Shown: piece after piece, positions 26,801-33,499 of the stretch | Position numbering within the stretch: position 1 is the first letter of the stretch | Layout of the letters: every line of letters starts with the position of its first letter | Source: Schistosoma haematobium | Lineage: Eukaryota > Platyhelminthes > Trematoda > Strigeidida > Schistosomatidae | Assembly (NCBI RefSeq): GCF_000699445.3 | Contig: NC_067196.1 | Location: 35,670,616-35,734,615 of the forward strand | Direction: 5' to 3' | Length of the DNA stretch: 64,000 bases | Program-made: the position numbers and the translations under genes | Notes under the pieces: model-generated | Told to the model about the DNA's origin: nothing | Databases searched by the model: none | The model's input: the letters and a program-made list of their open reading frames with translations, nothing else

Positions 26801-29800
26801 AGTAGCATGCACCACAATCTGACTAAATTGTTAGTATGGTTGCTTTCTAAGAAGAATGAATCAATAAACCCTTGAAAATACAAGCAAATACATGCAGTCA
26901 AAGATATTTAATGATCAAAATAAATACTTGACAATATATCTAGCTAATTCATTTGAAAGATATCTACTGCTTTTAGGATATTTTACATGTGTGTTATTCA
27001 ATTAATTATTGCAGCTTTTAAGCTTAGCACTTACGAGTGAACGGTTTTCTATTGCTGTCTCAACTACTAAATTTTTCAGTATGCGGTTGTGGAGATTATC
27101 AAATTTTTACTAAATTACTAAAGTTTTCACATTGTTTCATCTGTGAAATGAATATAATCTTATCATTAGTTATGAATGTGGTTGTTATTAAGCATAGAGA
27201 ATTACTTATCTCTCTCAAATTTATCAGAAAAGAGTTGTGAAGGTTGTCAAAATTCGTTAAAATCATGAACATAAGTTGAATCATCATATAAAACCTTAAA
27301 GTGAATGAAGATTTGGTATAGAAAACCAATTTAATGTTTAACGCAAAATTACGCAAAATATAAAATTATACATTAAATATATTATTTGCACATTTTCCTT
27401 CAGTTGTCCTTTACATACATCATGAGTCTTTCAGTCCTATTGTTACAACGATATCTCTCTGTTTACATTCCTGTTCTTTTCAGTTCTACTGCCAGGTATT
27501 CCACTTCTGACTGATGTTCCATAGTACTTATAGCTGTCAACATAATTCGCGTACAACACACCTGGAAGCACCGGATAACCATACTAGAATGAAATGACCT
27601 TCCAGTGCTTCCAGCTTTTTAATGGTGGTCTAACTTAGATAAGTTCGTGATTTGAATGGATCACTCAGATTTACCAGACTTTATCATAAACAACCTTGAT
27701 TTTAGGCGTTATTCATTTTACCAATCTTCATTATAATTATGGATTTAGAATCGTCAATAAATCTAACGTATTTATGTTCTTCGATTTAGATTGTCTTCCT
27801 GTAAATATTTCCGGACCAAATTATCAGAATTGTTCCAAGCTCATTCGAATTTGAAGTATTCGACAATAATGTCAACTTGAATAACACTGGGTACTTCACA
27901 GTTAGTTCATATAGCATAACACCAACAAAAATATTAACTCGAAAATACACATTTTCATCACGTAAATTCATTCTTTGGAGACATATGAGCAACAAATACT
28001 TTTCGATACTGATGATCAAGTTGTCAGTCATTTATTAAGAGTAAAATGACAAAGACATTAAAACAGATATGGATAATAATCTCGTCCGTATAAGTAGTAG
28101 GTACAATTTAAATAATCACTATTTTTACTGAATCATATATCAGAAATTGATAGAGTCGAAATGTAAGCATGTGAATAAAACTAATAACGACTGTAATGAA
28201 AATACCAAAATATCATACATGTGGCTGAATAGCATTTATAGTCTGTTGCATAATGAATTATGTAATATCATTTATTGAATTAATCGAGAAACAATATTGT
28301 TGAATAGCCTTTGAATACCAAGGCAGATCAATAATTCATAAATAACATGAGAAGACAAAAAACATGAAGTGAACACGGACCATGAATATATAAATAGTAA
28401 TGATAATCACGATCAAACTACAAATGAAAATCATATTTACACTTGGACTATGTGGCCTTAAAAATAATACAGAATTACAGTGACCTTGTGGTAGGTGAAG
28501 GCCATCAAAAGATACAATAAACTGGACAAAGGTTTTTCAAATATATGCAGTTAATTGCTGATACCTCTACTATATTTAGTAAGCGAAGATGCTTAAATGC
28601 TTCCGAAAATTGATTTTAGAGGATTTACCCGACTTTATTTACAATCAAGTTTCTAAGTGTGACTGGAACAATTCGGTGTAATACTAAAAAATACATAACT
28701 GTTGACCCATTATGAAGAAATATATTTTGCATTGTTTATTCTTTTGTAGATATCAGTATTGAATGTTTTGAGAAAAGTCGTCATCAAAAGTGTTTACTTC
28801 CACTACACGGTCTTGACAATTTATCTGCTTTCATATTTTGTCAACGAAGTAATAGACATATGAGAGCAAGTTTAGATGAAGTGCCGATTGTGAATAAAAT
28901 TAGTGGTGATTTAGGTGTACCAACTGGTTGGAATCTATTATACAATGAATCACAAGCTGCATTTCGTGCACGTTGGCCAATACTCCAATCATGCAGTCTT
29001 CGTTGTTGGATTCCACCTAGATATAAACCACCTATTATTCAGAATAATTCTAATTTACAACGGCCTGTTAATGATAACAATACTGAACAAAACAAGTTTA
29101 GTAGTGTATCACTACAAACGTGTGGGTCAACAGGTGCAACCAACGAAAATGTAAATATATCATCATTTCATACTACAGATATAGTTAATTGTACTTTAAA
29201 AGAGCAAAATACTTCAAAAAATACTGTATCTAATCAATTTTTCCATTCACGTTTATCTTTACCAGAATACCGTACCTTTGAATCCAGTTTAAGACGATAC
29301 CCTGTTACGCCTAATACAATTAATAACAAAATATTACCACGAAGAAATACTTTGGTTAGACAATCATTACAAAATTCAAAACAAACTATTAATTTACAAG
29401 ATATCATTGAGAAGATTCCCCAACCAGAGTCATTTATTACTGTGAAACAACCTAAATATCAAAATAGGACAATCAATACAAATAGTAGTAATAGTAGTAA
29501 TAGTAATGATACTAGTACTAAGAATATTAGTACCATTAATAATAGCTATAAGGGTAGACGAATAACAATCAATCATGAAAATCAATCTAGAAAACAAATA
29601 ATATCTAATCTATACAATTGTACAAAGAATAAACATGATTTGGAAGTGTTCAGTGAAGATGAAATATTAACTGGTAAACGAAAAACTAAAACAAAATTAA
29701 ATTTAATATCAATCCATAGAGAACCTGTACAAATCAGTAAAGTACATTTAATAACTAATTCAGATATTGACAAAGTATTTAATACTAATAATAATAATAC

Positions 29801-30107
29801 TAATAGTATTAATAATAATCTAAAAAAGTCAAATGATAATAACATAAATATGATTCTACCAACTACACCGAAACATATTAAATCAAGGAATCAATCAATA
29901 CGAATTGATGGAACATCAGCTGATCATATACATAGCAATATTGATAATATTCAGAGTAAAAGTATATTAACTGGTAGACCTTATATTAATCCAAATAAAC
30001 TACATTGGATTGAATCAAACGATTCAATTACAATTAATTATGAAACTAAAAATTTTACAAATAAATTTCAAAATACCCATTATTCATTAGAAGACAGAGG
30101 AAGTTAA
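2608..30107 (+). CDS. TTLL10: TTLL10-like protein polyglycylase (nine exons)
   Basis: Joining 2608-2897, 15440-15566, 16335-16524, 18402-18564, 21665-21836, 22620-22760, 24048-24164, 25840-25933 and 28750-30107 gives 2652 nt, that is 883 residues plus TAA, with every phase agreeing. The product is a TTL-domain ATP-grasp ligase. TTLL10 relatives add glycine side chains to proteins such as NAP1 or tubulin, in cilia and cytoplasm. Motifs in order: YYLSRGNNSQL (about 87-97), GIFKEGEQL, MWICKPIGQNQGKGIFL (Lys213 and Lys221 in the nucleotide site), QRYIINPLLLDG, KFDIRCYVLI, LITHLTNQFVQKK, LGLDFMLDENMKVWLLEVNSNPA (in two exons; Asp392, Glu405 and Asn407 are likely Mg ligands). Motif order and the VWS..Q.N.YI segment fit TTLL10 better than other TTLLs, recalled from family knowledge and not aligned. 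The N-terminus has a Ser run (26-44). Residues after about 470 form a low-complexity Asn/Ser/Thr-rich tail unlike vertebrate TTLL10. The start is the first ATG in an open frame; an earlier exon is possible. Confidence 0.9.
2959..3232 (+). mobile_element. Sm-alpha-like SINE with tRNA head and hammerhead
   Basis: A Pol III box B match, GGTTCGATCC (3113-3122), follows a weak box A-like stretch beginning TAGCTAAGTAG near 3069. A complete hammerhead ribozyme follows (3155-3201), then a tail ending CACTATCCATCTTT. The 5' segment starting near 2959 (CTTCCCATTGATGT) recurs on the - strand at about 46090, which helps set the left limit. This architecture is that of schistosome Sm-alpha elements (established knowledge). 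It lies just inside intron 1. Confidence 0.8.
3155..3201 (+). ncRNA. Intact hammerhead ribozyme (type I, 2-bp stem III)
   Basis: Stem I is GATCTAG (3155-3161) pairing with CTGGATT (3195-3201), seven pairs including two wobbles. The core CTGACGA is at 3162-3168. Stem II is GTCC (3169-3172) with GGAC (3179-3182) closing an AAAATA loop. GAAA is at 3183-3186. Stem III is only A-U and C-G around a GCGC loop, and the cleavage triplet GTC is at 3192-3194. All conserved core positions are present, so self-cleavage of a + strand transcript is expected. Confidence 0.92.
3922..4305 (+). mobile_element. Composite palindromic tRNA/hammerhead SINE, copy 1
   Basis: The left part (3931-4027) is an inverted tail plus hammerhead half. 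The right part is a full + unit with central linker, box A region GGCTCAGTGGTCTAGAGG (4088-4105), a degraded box B (GGTCCGAACC), hammerhead half and tail. Tails TTGAAGC..GACC and GGTGATCTAGCTTCAATTG lie at opposite ends in inverted orientation. The whole is flanked by the 11-bp direct repeat AATATATTGAT (3911-3921 and 4306-4316), a likely target-site duplication. In the + unit the hammerhead GAAA is mutated to CAAA, so it is probably inactive. Confidence 0.8.
5244..5580 (+). repeat. Hairpin-ended dispersed family, copy (+)
   Basis: Aligns by eye along about 340 bp with 47270-47610. Shared landmarks are ATCGAATGTATTTGA, CTTAGTAAAATCTGAGAA, a TTC/TCT-rich middle, and the terminal near-palindrome CTACTTATATCTGTTGATATCAGTAG at 5537-5562, followed by a C-A-rich end. 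The open frame here (5191-5436) aligns with a corresponding frame in the other copy, but neither looks like a conserved protein. I do not recognise the family name. Confidence 0.7.
5604..6040 (+). mobile_element. Composite palindromic tRNA/hammerhead SINE, copy 2
   Basis: Two nearly complete inverted arms (5604-5789 and 5826-6012) surround a 36-nt spacer. Each arm has tail, hammerhead segment, box B (GGGTTCGAAT in the right arm) and box A (GGCTCAGTGGTCTAGTGG in the right arm), with heads facing inward. Both arms share hammerhead lesions (TTTAGGAG in place of CTGAGGAG, and GCCATCC in place of GCCGTCC), so neither is expected to cleave. A transcript across it would form a hairpin of about 185 bp. 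It sits directly after the hairpin-ended repeat that finishes near 5580. Confidence 0.85.
6041..7867. other. Intron 1 sequence, nothing recognised
   Basis: AT-rich, no exon, repeat or RNA gene that I can support. Confidence 0.5.
7868..7955 (-). mobile_element. Truncated tRNA/hammerhead SINE tail
   Basis: Begins with TTGTGGAGATTGTC and continues through GACCACCATTGAAAAC and GGAAGCACTAGACGGC, the inverted tail of the SINE. It stops inside the hammerhead, and the tRNA head is missing. Confidence 0.7.
8744..9217. mobile_element. Composite palindromic tRNA/hammerhead SINE, copy 3
   Basis: A full - arm (tail, hammerhead, tRNA-like head to about 8961, then linker) is followed by a + arm that starts just before box B (about 9077, GGTCCGAATC) and runs to the tail near 9200. 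It is flanked by the perfect 15-bp direct repeat AATTTCAATAACAAA (8729-8743 and 9218-9232). This is the clearest target-site duplication in the window and indicates that the 474-bp composite inserted as one unit. The - arm hammerhead core is intact; the + arm core is degraded (CTTAGGA, GAGA). Confidence 0.88.
8831..8873 (-). ncRNA. Hammerhead ribozyme with conserved core (- strand)
   Basis: Reading the - strand, CTGAGGA, GAAAC and the cleavage triplet GTC are all present. Stem I has four outer pairs (ACTG/CAGT), and stem II (GTCT/GGAT-like) includes wobbles. The core is complete but stems I and II are weak, so activity is likely lower than for the copy at 3155-3201. Confidence 0.65.
9233..11460. 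other. Intron 1 sequence, nothing recognised
   Basis: AT-rich with no feature I can support on either strand. Confidence 0.5.
11465..11660 (-). repeat. Hairpin-ended dispersed family, copy (-)
   Basis: The terminal end (GTGTGCTACTGATGTCC...ATATAAGTA) followed by CAATCGAAAGTGAAAT and AGCAGTAGAAGGTTGAGAAA is the reverse complement of the 3' part of the family seen at 5244-5580. Diverged and truncated. Confidence 0.6.
11880..12180 (-). repeat. Partial dispersed repeat related to 58390-58560
   Basis: The first 180 bp share a pattern with 58390-58560 (TTTAGTTAGCGGGGC here, CTAGTTAGCAGGGC there; GTGAACTCGTGATAGC here, GTGGACTCGTAATAGC there). The last 100 bp (GGTTCTCAGATTTTACG) match the inner part of the hairpin-ended family in - orientation, suggesting that the two pieces belong to one longer element. 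Confidence 0.5.
12643..13155 (-). mobile_element. Non-LTR retrotransposon 3' end fragment
   Basis: GC-richer than its surroundings. On the - strand it ends in ATAAATAAATAAC preceded by GTACCAATGTTTATGTG, which has the form of a LINE 3' UTR ending in an A-rich tail. A 72-codon open frame is visible but has no recognised domain. Probably a 5'-truncated insertion; the clade is uncertain. Confidence 0.55.
13801..14190. repeat. GC-richer insertion of unknown type
   Basis: The block from about 13825 to 14170 is compositionally unlike the AT-rich intron and has the look of a degraded repeat, but I find no second copy here, no open frame and no termini. Confidence 0.3.
14191..15439. other. Distal intron 1, nothing recognised
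   Basis: AT-rich, ending at the pyrimidine-containing acceptor of exon 2. Confidence 0.5.
15440..15566 (+). CDS. TTLL10: TTLL10-like exon 2
   Basis: Acceptor TTGATAG and donor GTGAGT. One base completes Leu97; the exon then reads IDTVMTELGWKRTFDRHG and DYTLRWTE through GIFKEGEQL, the N-terminal part of the TTL domain. It ends in phase 0. Confidence 0.9.
15567..16334 (+). other. TTLL10-like intron 2
   Basis: 768 nt, GTGAGT to TTATTAAG. Nothing else recognised apart from a short (TA)n near 15620. Confidence 0.75.
16335..16524 (+). CDS. TTLL10: TTLL10-like exon 3
   Basis: Phase 0 entry (VNHIPNCGLLTNKLGLL) and continuation through LPIMVMDDFFPKTFIVDD to KEREAYFKLQE. It ends one base into codon 203 at donor GTAAGA. 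FFPKTF is the conserved TTLL motif preceding the nucleotide-binding lysines. Confidence 0.9.
17543..17705 (+). mobile_element. tRNA/hammerhead SINE, 5'-truncated
   Basis: Starts at a degraded box B (GGTTCTGGGTTTGAG), then ATCGTGGATGCGCACTG, a hammerhead segment and the tail TTTTCCATGGTGGTCTAGC ending in CTCCACAAACCCTC. The core reads TTGAGGA (first C lost), so the ribozyme is dead. Confidence 0.8.
17880..18175 (-). repeat. Hairpin-ended dispersed family, copy (-)
   Basis: The terminal hairpin end is ATATATCCATATAAGTAG; AGTAGAAGATCGAGAAGG and GGTTCTCAGATTTTATTGAG then follow in reverse complement of the copies at 5244 and 47270, ending near CGATTGTTTCCACTCG. Confidence 0.7.
18402..18564 (+). 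CDS. TTLL10: TTLL10-like exon 4
   Basis: Encodes NDEVPHMWICKPIGQNQGKG and onward to LLPRIIQR. It carries the ATP-grasp lysines Lys213 and Lys221. The donor that keeps the frame (AG|GTTATT) is weak, but it joins precisely to exon 5 to give QRYIINPLLLDG, a conserved TTLL junction. Confidence 0.88.
18565..21664 (+). other. TTLL10-like intron 4
   Basis: 3.1 kb. Contains a hairpin-family copy at 20640-20910. A mildly GC-richer, repeat-like block lies at 19500-20100 without recognisable coding content. Nothing else supportable. Confidence 0.7.
20640..20910 (-). repeat. Hairpin-ended dispersed family, copy (-)
   Basis: Best-preserved terminal hairpin: CTACTTATATCGACATAAGTAG at 20649-20670, preceded by GTGTG. 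The body continues in reverse complement through GAAGGTCTGGCAGCA and ends near CATTCGGTTGTCCCCACC. Confidence 0.75.
21665..21836 (+). CDS. TTLL10: TTLL10-like exon 5
   Basis: Acceptor TTTCAG, donor GTAAGT. Encodes residues 257-314, including YIINPLLLDGCKFDIRCYVL and NLITHLTNQ, the central TTL motifs. It ends in phase 0. Confidence 0.93.
21837..22619 (+). other. TTLL10-like intron 5
   Basis: GTAAGT to TTTATCAG; nothing recognised within. Confidence 0.75.
22620..22760 (+). CDS. TTLL10: TTLL10-like exon 6
   Basis: FVQKKDPAYAEIKNNTVWSW followed by SQVNDYINKHYQ and VDWTKTVLQ, residues 315-361, phase 0 at both ends, donor GTAGTT. The VWS...N.YI pattern is the one that most favours TTLL10 over other family members. 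Confidence 0.92.
22761..24047 (+). other. TTLL10-like intron 6
   Basis: GTAGTT to TTTTTAATCTAG. Dominated by the 707-bp insertion described separately. Confidence 0.75.
22878..23584 (+). mobile_element. LINE-like insertion with target-site duplication
   Basis: A distinctly GC-richer block in AT-rich intron. It is flanked by 14-bp direct repeats CTATAATAATGAGT (22864-22877) and CTATTATAATGAGT (23585-23598) with one mismatch, a clear insertion signature. The right end finishes in short TGAC repeats (CTCCTGACTGA). No reverse transcriptase or endonuclease motif is present, so it is an internally deleted or non-autonomous derivative. Similarity to 5' regions of schistosome non-LTR elements is my recollection, not a search result. 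Confidence 0.75.
24048..24164 (+). CDS. TTLL10: TTLL10-like exon 7
   Basis: WKIQRIIHHVFTTVKNRLAA then KIGFFELLGLDFMLDENMK, residues 362-400, with the likely Mg-binding Asp392. Acceptor ATCTAG, donor GTAAGT, phase 0 at both ends. Confidence 0.93.
24165..25839 (+). other. TTLL10-like intron 7
   Basis: GTAAGT to ATTAACAG. Holds a probable tRNA-derived SINE near 24.8 kb; nothing else recognised. Confidence 0.7.
24790..24945 (-). mobile_element. Probable tRNA-derived SINE of a third type
   Basis: On the - strand a box A match TAGCTCAGTGGTGTAGG (about 24913 down to 24897) is followed about 20 nt later by a box B-like GAGTTTGATTCTA. No hammerhead follows. Only one copy is seen in this window, so its boundaries are approximate. 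Confidence 0.5.
25840..25933 (+). CDS. TTLL10: TTLL10-like exon 8
   Basis: VWLLEVNSNPALQTHCDVLK then EVVPAVVKDAL, residues 401-431, containing Glu405 and Asn407 of the conserved metal-binding motif. Donor GTAAGT; ends one base into codon 432. Confidence 0.93.
26590..26815 (+). repeat. Hairpin-ended dispersed family, diverged copy (+)
   Basis: ACTAAATACTTCATTTGCAA, then a C/T-rich body (CTTCTACTCTCTTCAAC) and a degenerate terminal hairpin near 26783-26805 (TTCATCGATAGACATAAGTAG) followed by CATGCACCAC. Confidence 0.6.
27470..27700 (+). mobile_element. Nested fragments: hairpin family then SINE
   Basis: 27470-27560 is a hairpin-family end (GCCAGGTATTCCACTTCTGA, then ACTTATAGCTGTCAACATAA). From 27562 a SINE piece follows: CCTGGAAGCACCGGAT in inverted orientation joined to CTAGAATGAAATGACC and TTTTTAATGGTGGTCTAAC in forward orientation. 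This is another much-deleted head-inward palindrome. Confidence 0.55.
28750..30107 (+). CDS. TTLL10: TTLL10-like exon 9 and stop
   Basis: Acceptor TTTTGTAG; two bases complete His432, then ISIECFEKSRHQKCLLPL. The first 40 residues continue the TTL fold (helix after the metal motif). The rest to TAA at 30105-30107 is a tail of about 410 residues rich in Asn, Ser, Thr and Ile with imperfect AAT/AGT triplet runs, no recognised domain and scattered basic clusters (KGRR, GKRKTKTK). The uninterrupted 452-codon frame in AT-rich DNA argues that the tail is really translated. Confidence 0.9.
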
Positions 30108-30767
30108 TATAAACACAAGTTATTTAGAACTAATTTATAGTCAATATTAAAAACAATGGTATTCCATGTTATAATCAAGATTATTACAATTTCATCTTTT
30201 AATTTATTATTAACCAATATTTTCTAGTTGTTTGTCTGTTTGTTTAATCTTTCAATCAATGTACTATGAGCAATTGTTTTCTTTTTCTTATTCATTGAGT
30301 ATCGCTTGTGATGAAACGTGTCTGTTTGTTTATTTATTTGTTATTTGTAAATAAGTCTGTTGATTAGTATACATGTATGTATGTAGTGCTGGTGGTGATG
30401 GTGGTGGTGTTGGGAGGTAGGCCTGAGTCTAGGCATTTATTATTTTATTTTCTATATTATTTTTGTCACTTCAAGAACAACAACAAACGATTGTATTTAA
30501 CCAACCATATATTTTCAGCTAATATTTTGCACTATCTTAAATATGTATAATTGTTGGATACGACATAGATTACAGTGAATAGTTCAATTCAGTTATTTTT
30601 TATTCATTTCTTGCTAGATTTAAGCTATGTGGAGATATATTGGTGATATACGGTGTTTATAGTTTTGTGTGTGCATGGTTATATTTACGTTGTAAATTGA
30701 AGAGATTATATTCATCACTTGTTTATTTCATCTCTTGGACACGTGTATATTAAATATGTCATGTGAA

Positions 30768-30806
30768 TTCTTCTTCTTCTTCTTCTACTACTACTACTAC
30801 TACTAC

Positions 30807-30834
<28 letters not shown>
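30768..30834 (+). repeat. (CTT)n(CTA)n(TTA)n compound microsatellite
   Basis: Three consecutive triplet tracts that grade into one another, within the predicted 3' UTR. Likely polymorphic. Confidence 0.9.
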
Positions 30835-30841
<7 letters not shown>

Positions 30842-31084
30842 GTTATGAAGAAATACTTTTCCAAAAGGACAACTAGTAATTTCATTGTTTATAATCACAT
30901 GTATTTTTTTGGGTTCTTTCTTTTGTGTTCCTGATTTTGTGAACTCTTGATTATTTTCTGGAATATTTGTGATTTATTGATAATTTCTTGTGTATTTAAT
31001 TCAATTTATTTGCTTTTTTTTTAATAAGTGAATAAGACATTTATTGGGATTTTTGATAATAGTTTATTCTTTATTAGTTAGAAC

Positions 31085-31090
31085 AATAAA
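31085..31090 (+). terminator. Candidate polyadenylation signal AATAAA
   Basis: First canonical hexamer seen after the TTLL10-like stop codon, about 980 nt downstream. Confidence 0.4.
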
Positions 31091-31414
31091 GAATGTTTTC
31101 GATGTACGACTTGAGCATGGAAACTAATCTATTGTACTCAATGAAACTTTTTGTTAAAATTATCAATACTGTTAATTATTCGTAAAGATTTACACTTTAC
31201 CAGTCGTCAAGATTCAAGTGTGCATTTGATCAGCTTATGAAAAATATTGATAAACGTCATAGGTATTGGACAAGTTTCTTGTTATAGTGCATATATATAA
31301 CCGTCTTCTAACCGTTTTTATTGCTAAGGGCTGATGTTTGGTAGTATTCTTTTGGCGTATGTGCATTATGAGAGGGTTGCCTTCATATTGCTAATAGGTC
31401 ATAAATATTTTAAA

Positions 31415-31565
31415 TAAAGATGGATAGTGAATAATATCAGAACACAAGACGGCCGTCTCGTCCTATCTGGGACTTGTTAGTTGGATATACCTGTATCATA
31501 GCGATGATTGTTTATCCAGGATGAAATGCACCTTATGGATTCCATTACTAGCCACTGTTTATCTT
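31415..31565. mobile_element. Foldback of the Sm-alpha-like family
   Basis: The left half is an inverted tail plus hammerhead remnant (AAAGATGGATAGTGA ... CGTCTCGTCCTATCTGG). The right half is the forward 3' hammerhead half plus tail (AGGATGAAATGC ... TAGCCACTGTTTATCTTT). TATTTTAAA occurs on both sides (31406-31414 and 31566-31574), a possible 9-bp target duplication, although AT-rich. Both ribozyme cores are damaged (CTAACAAG on the left). Confidence 0.65.
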
Positions 31566-31574
31566 TATTTTAAA

Positions 31575-32397
31575 GTTTTATTTCTATTTCGAAAATATTT
31601 AGAATTAATTAGCTGTAAGTTAAAAGTAGTGTAATTACTTGACCTTTAATCAAACGTAAGAAACTGATCTTCATTCTTAATGACATTAAAAACATATTAT
31701 TATTGCTATTGTCATTGTAAACAATCTACTAGATTATTAACTTGTTTGAAATGATTAAGTCAAACCTTAGTAATGATATTTATTTGACTTTTGAAAGGAT
31801 TCAAGTCAGCTAAGTTAACAATATTCAGTGAATATACCAAAACTCACTAGCTTAATTTCAGTTTATATGATAGAAAAAGGATGTGCTTAATCTGTGTAGA
31901 TGGAACTTGGTATATACCTACGATTTTGATTCTTTCAATGAAATCTGTTTCATCAAGGATTATTCTTTGTGGTCTGAATTTTAGTACAGCTCACAATTTA
32001 GTCAGGATAACAGCACTTGGAGCAATTTTATTGATTATATAATTTGTCGTATAATTCATCTTAATTTCATTTGTTATTTTTAAAAAAAAACATGTGAATT
32101 TAACAAGAAACGGAAAACTTTAAGACTTCAGTATTATTTGGTCATAACTAATTGGTTAGCAACTGTAAACTAATATTAGTTTTCAACCAACATACAACAA
32201 AAAGACACAAAAGGTTATGGTTATCATCAACTGGTTTCACAACCAGAGTACTTACTACTAGGCTTCACATGAAACAAGTAGCTTACCATATAACTAAGCA
32301 GAAGATGCATACTACGGTATGGAATAATGAATAGAACAAGGCATATCATCACAAGGACAATTTGTCTTTGCTTATTTACCAATATTTATTGGTATTT
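31575..32397. other. Nothing recognised
   Basis: AT-rich intergenic sequence; the 60-codon frame at 32152-32334 has no ATG or domain support. Confidence 0.5.
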
Positions 32398-32853
32398 TTG
32401 TGGAGGCCCGTGAATTGTGTCATTGTTTAGATCAGACGATGTTGTCGAAAGGGCTCTCCACTTTAGTGACCCGTGATCTGACTCCAATTAGATCGTATGA
32501 ATGTTATGTTATCGCCTATCCTCGTATATAATCAATAACGGAATTAAATAAGTCAAACAACGAGAATGGACTAGAGAGAAGAGTAACGGAGCACAGTGGA
32601 GATGGCAGGTAAGCCATCTCCCATTTTACCAAGCATTAATCGATATTTATAGTTACACAAAAGTAAGTTACAGATACGTGATGAGTAAAGGGATAAGAAA
32701 TGTGCGAACACCTACGCGCTCATATAAAAACAATGAAGATTGATAAGCGAATAAATAACAAGGTCAGAATGTGACTCAAGTAGAATTAATAGAATGGACT
32801 GTCCGAAAGCTAAAATAAGGTATATGGGCTTAATATAATAACTGACACTACAG
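32398..32853. mobile_element. LTR-like repeat, copy 1
   Basis: Starts TGTGGAGGCCC and ends GACACTACA, the TG...CA termini of an LTR. The segment from about 32465 to the end is closely repeated at 63233-63679 (GATCTGACTCCAATTAGATC, TATTTATAGTTACACAAAA, CTACGCGCTCATATAAAAAC, CCGAAAGCTAAAATAAGG). No internal gag-pol is next to it, so it would be a solo LTR. Orientation is uncertain, and I find no matching short flanking duplication. Confidence 0.6.
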
Positions 32854-33422
32854 TATCACTTTCACTTTTTACTTATTTTTTTAATAAAACATTTTCTTAT
32901 CGCAAAGTTAGCTTACAGATCTAATCCAAATACTATGAAGTTAAACGAAATACGAATTCCTGCTAAGCTTTTTATTTCATAGAATTTTATTCATTTTCAC
33001 CAGTTTTCTTGAAACCTTAATAATGACGCTATGTTGTACTGCTTTTTAAAAAAAAACAAAAACAAATATTTTGTTCCACTATTCAACATTCCATTATGGT
33101 GTAATTCAACTATATTGATTAGGAATGAATTATTTTTTTGTAGTGTGTTTGTTTGGCTTTAATCATCATACAATCTGATAGAGTGATTTAGTTCTGAATG
33201 GGAAATTATTATTATTATTATGGATAATTTATGTTTTGGAATGGATATCCATTAAAGTTCTGTTCAAAATGTCAAATACACTTCATTCTAATTTTTATCT
33301 TTACAAGGTTTCTTACCCATTAAAAATAAGTAAGAAAAATACTTAATATTATTGAACCAGAAAATAAAATAAATCGTTTAACAATTCATTATAAGCAAAG
33401 ATATGTGATGGCTAGCAGTGGA

Positions 33423-33468
33423 ATTTAGAACGCACGTTTTGTCTTATTTGGAACTCATCAGCTGGATA
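33423..33468 (-). ncRNA. Degenerate Sm-alpha-like hammerhead (- strand)
   Basis: The - strand shows CTGATGAG with a recognisable stem I (TATCCAG) and stem II, but the GAAA element has become CAAAAC and the cleavage region reads GTTC. Inactive remnant of the same family as 2959-3232. Confidence 0.65.
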
Positions 33469-33499
33469 TACCTGTATCCCAGAGTTATTGTTTATCTGA

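Larger units (their letters stand above)
25934..28749 (+). other. TTLL10-like intron 8
   Basis: GTAAGT to CTTTTGTAG, 2.8 kb. Contains hairpin-family and SINE fragments at 26590-26815 and 27400-27700; nothing recognised elsewhere. Confidence 0.7.
30108..31090 (+). other. TTLL10-like 3' UTR
   Basis: The only AATAAA that I find after the stop in this stretch is at 31085-31090, giving a predicted 3' UTR of about 980 nt. It contains a GGT-rich run near 30391-30415 and a triplet microsatellite at 30768-30834. Confidence 0.5.

Noticed and set aside
29582..29845. - strand leucine-rich ORF opposite exon 9
   Set aside because: Antisense shadow of the Asn-rich AAT repeat tract.
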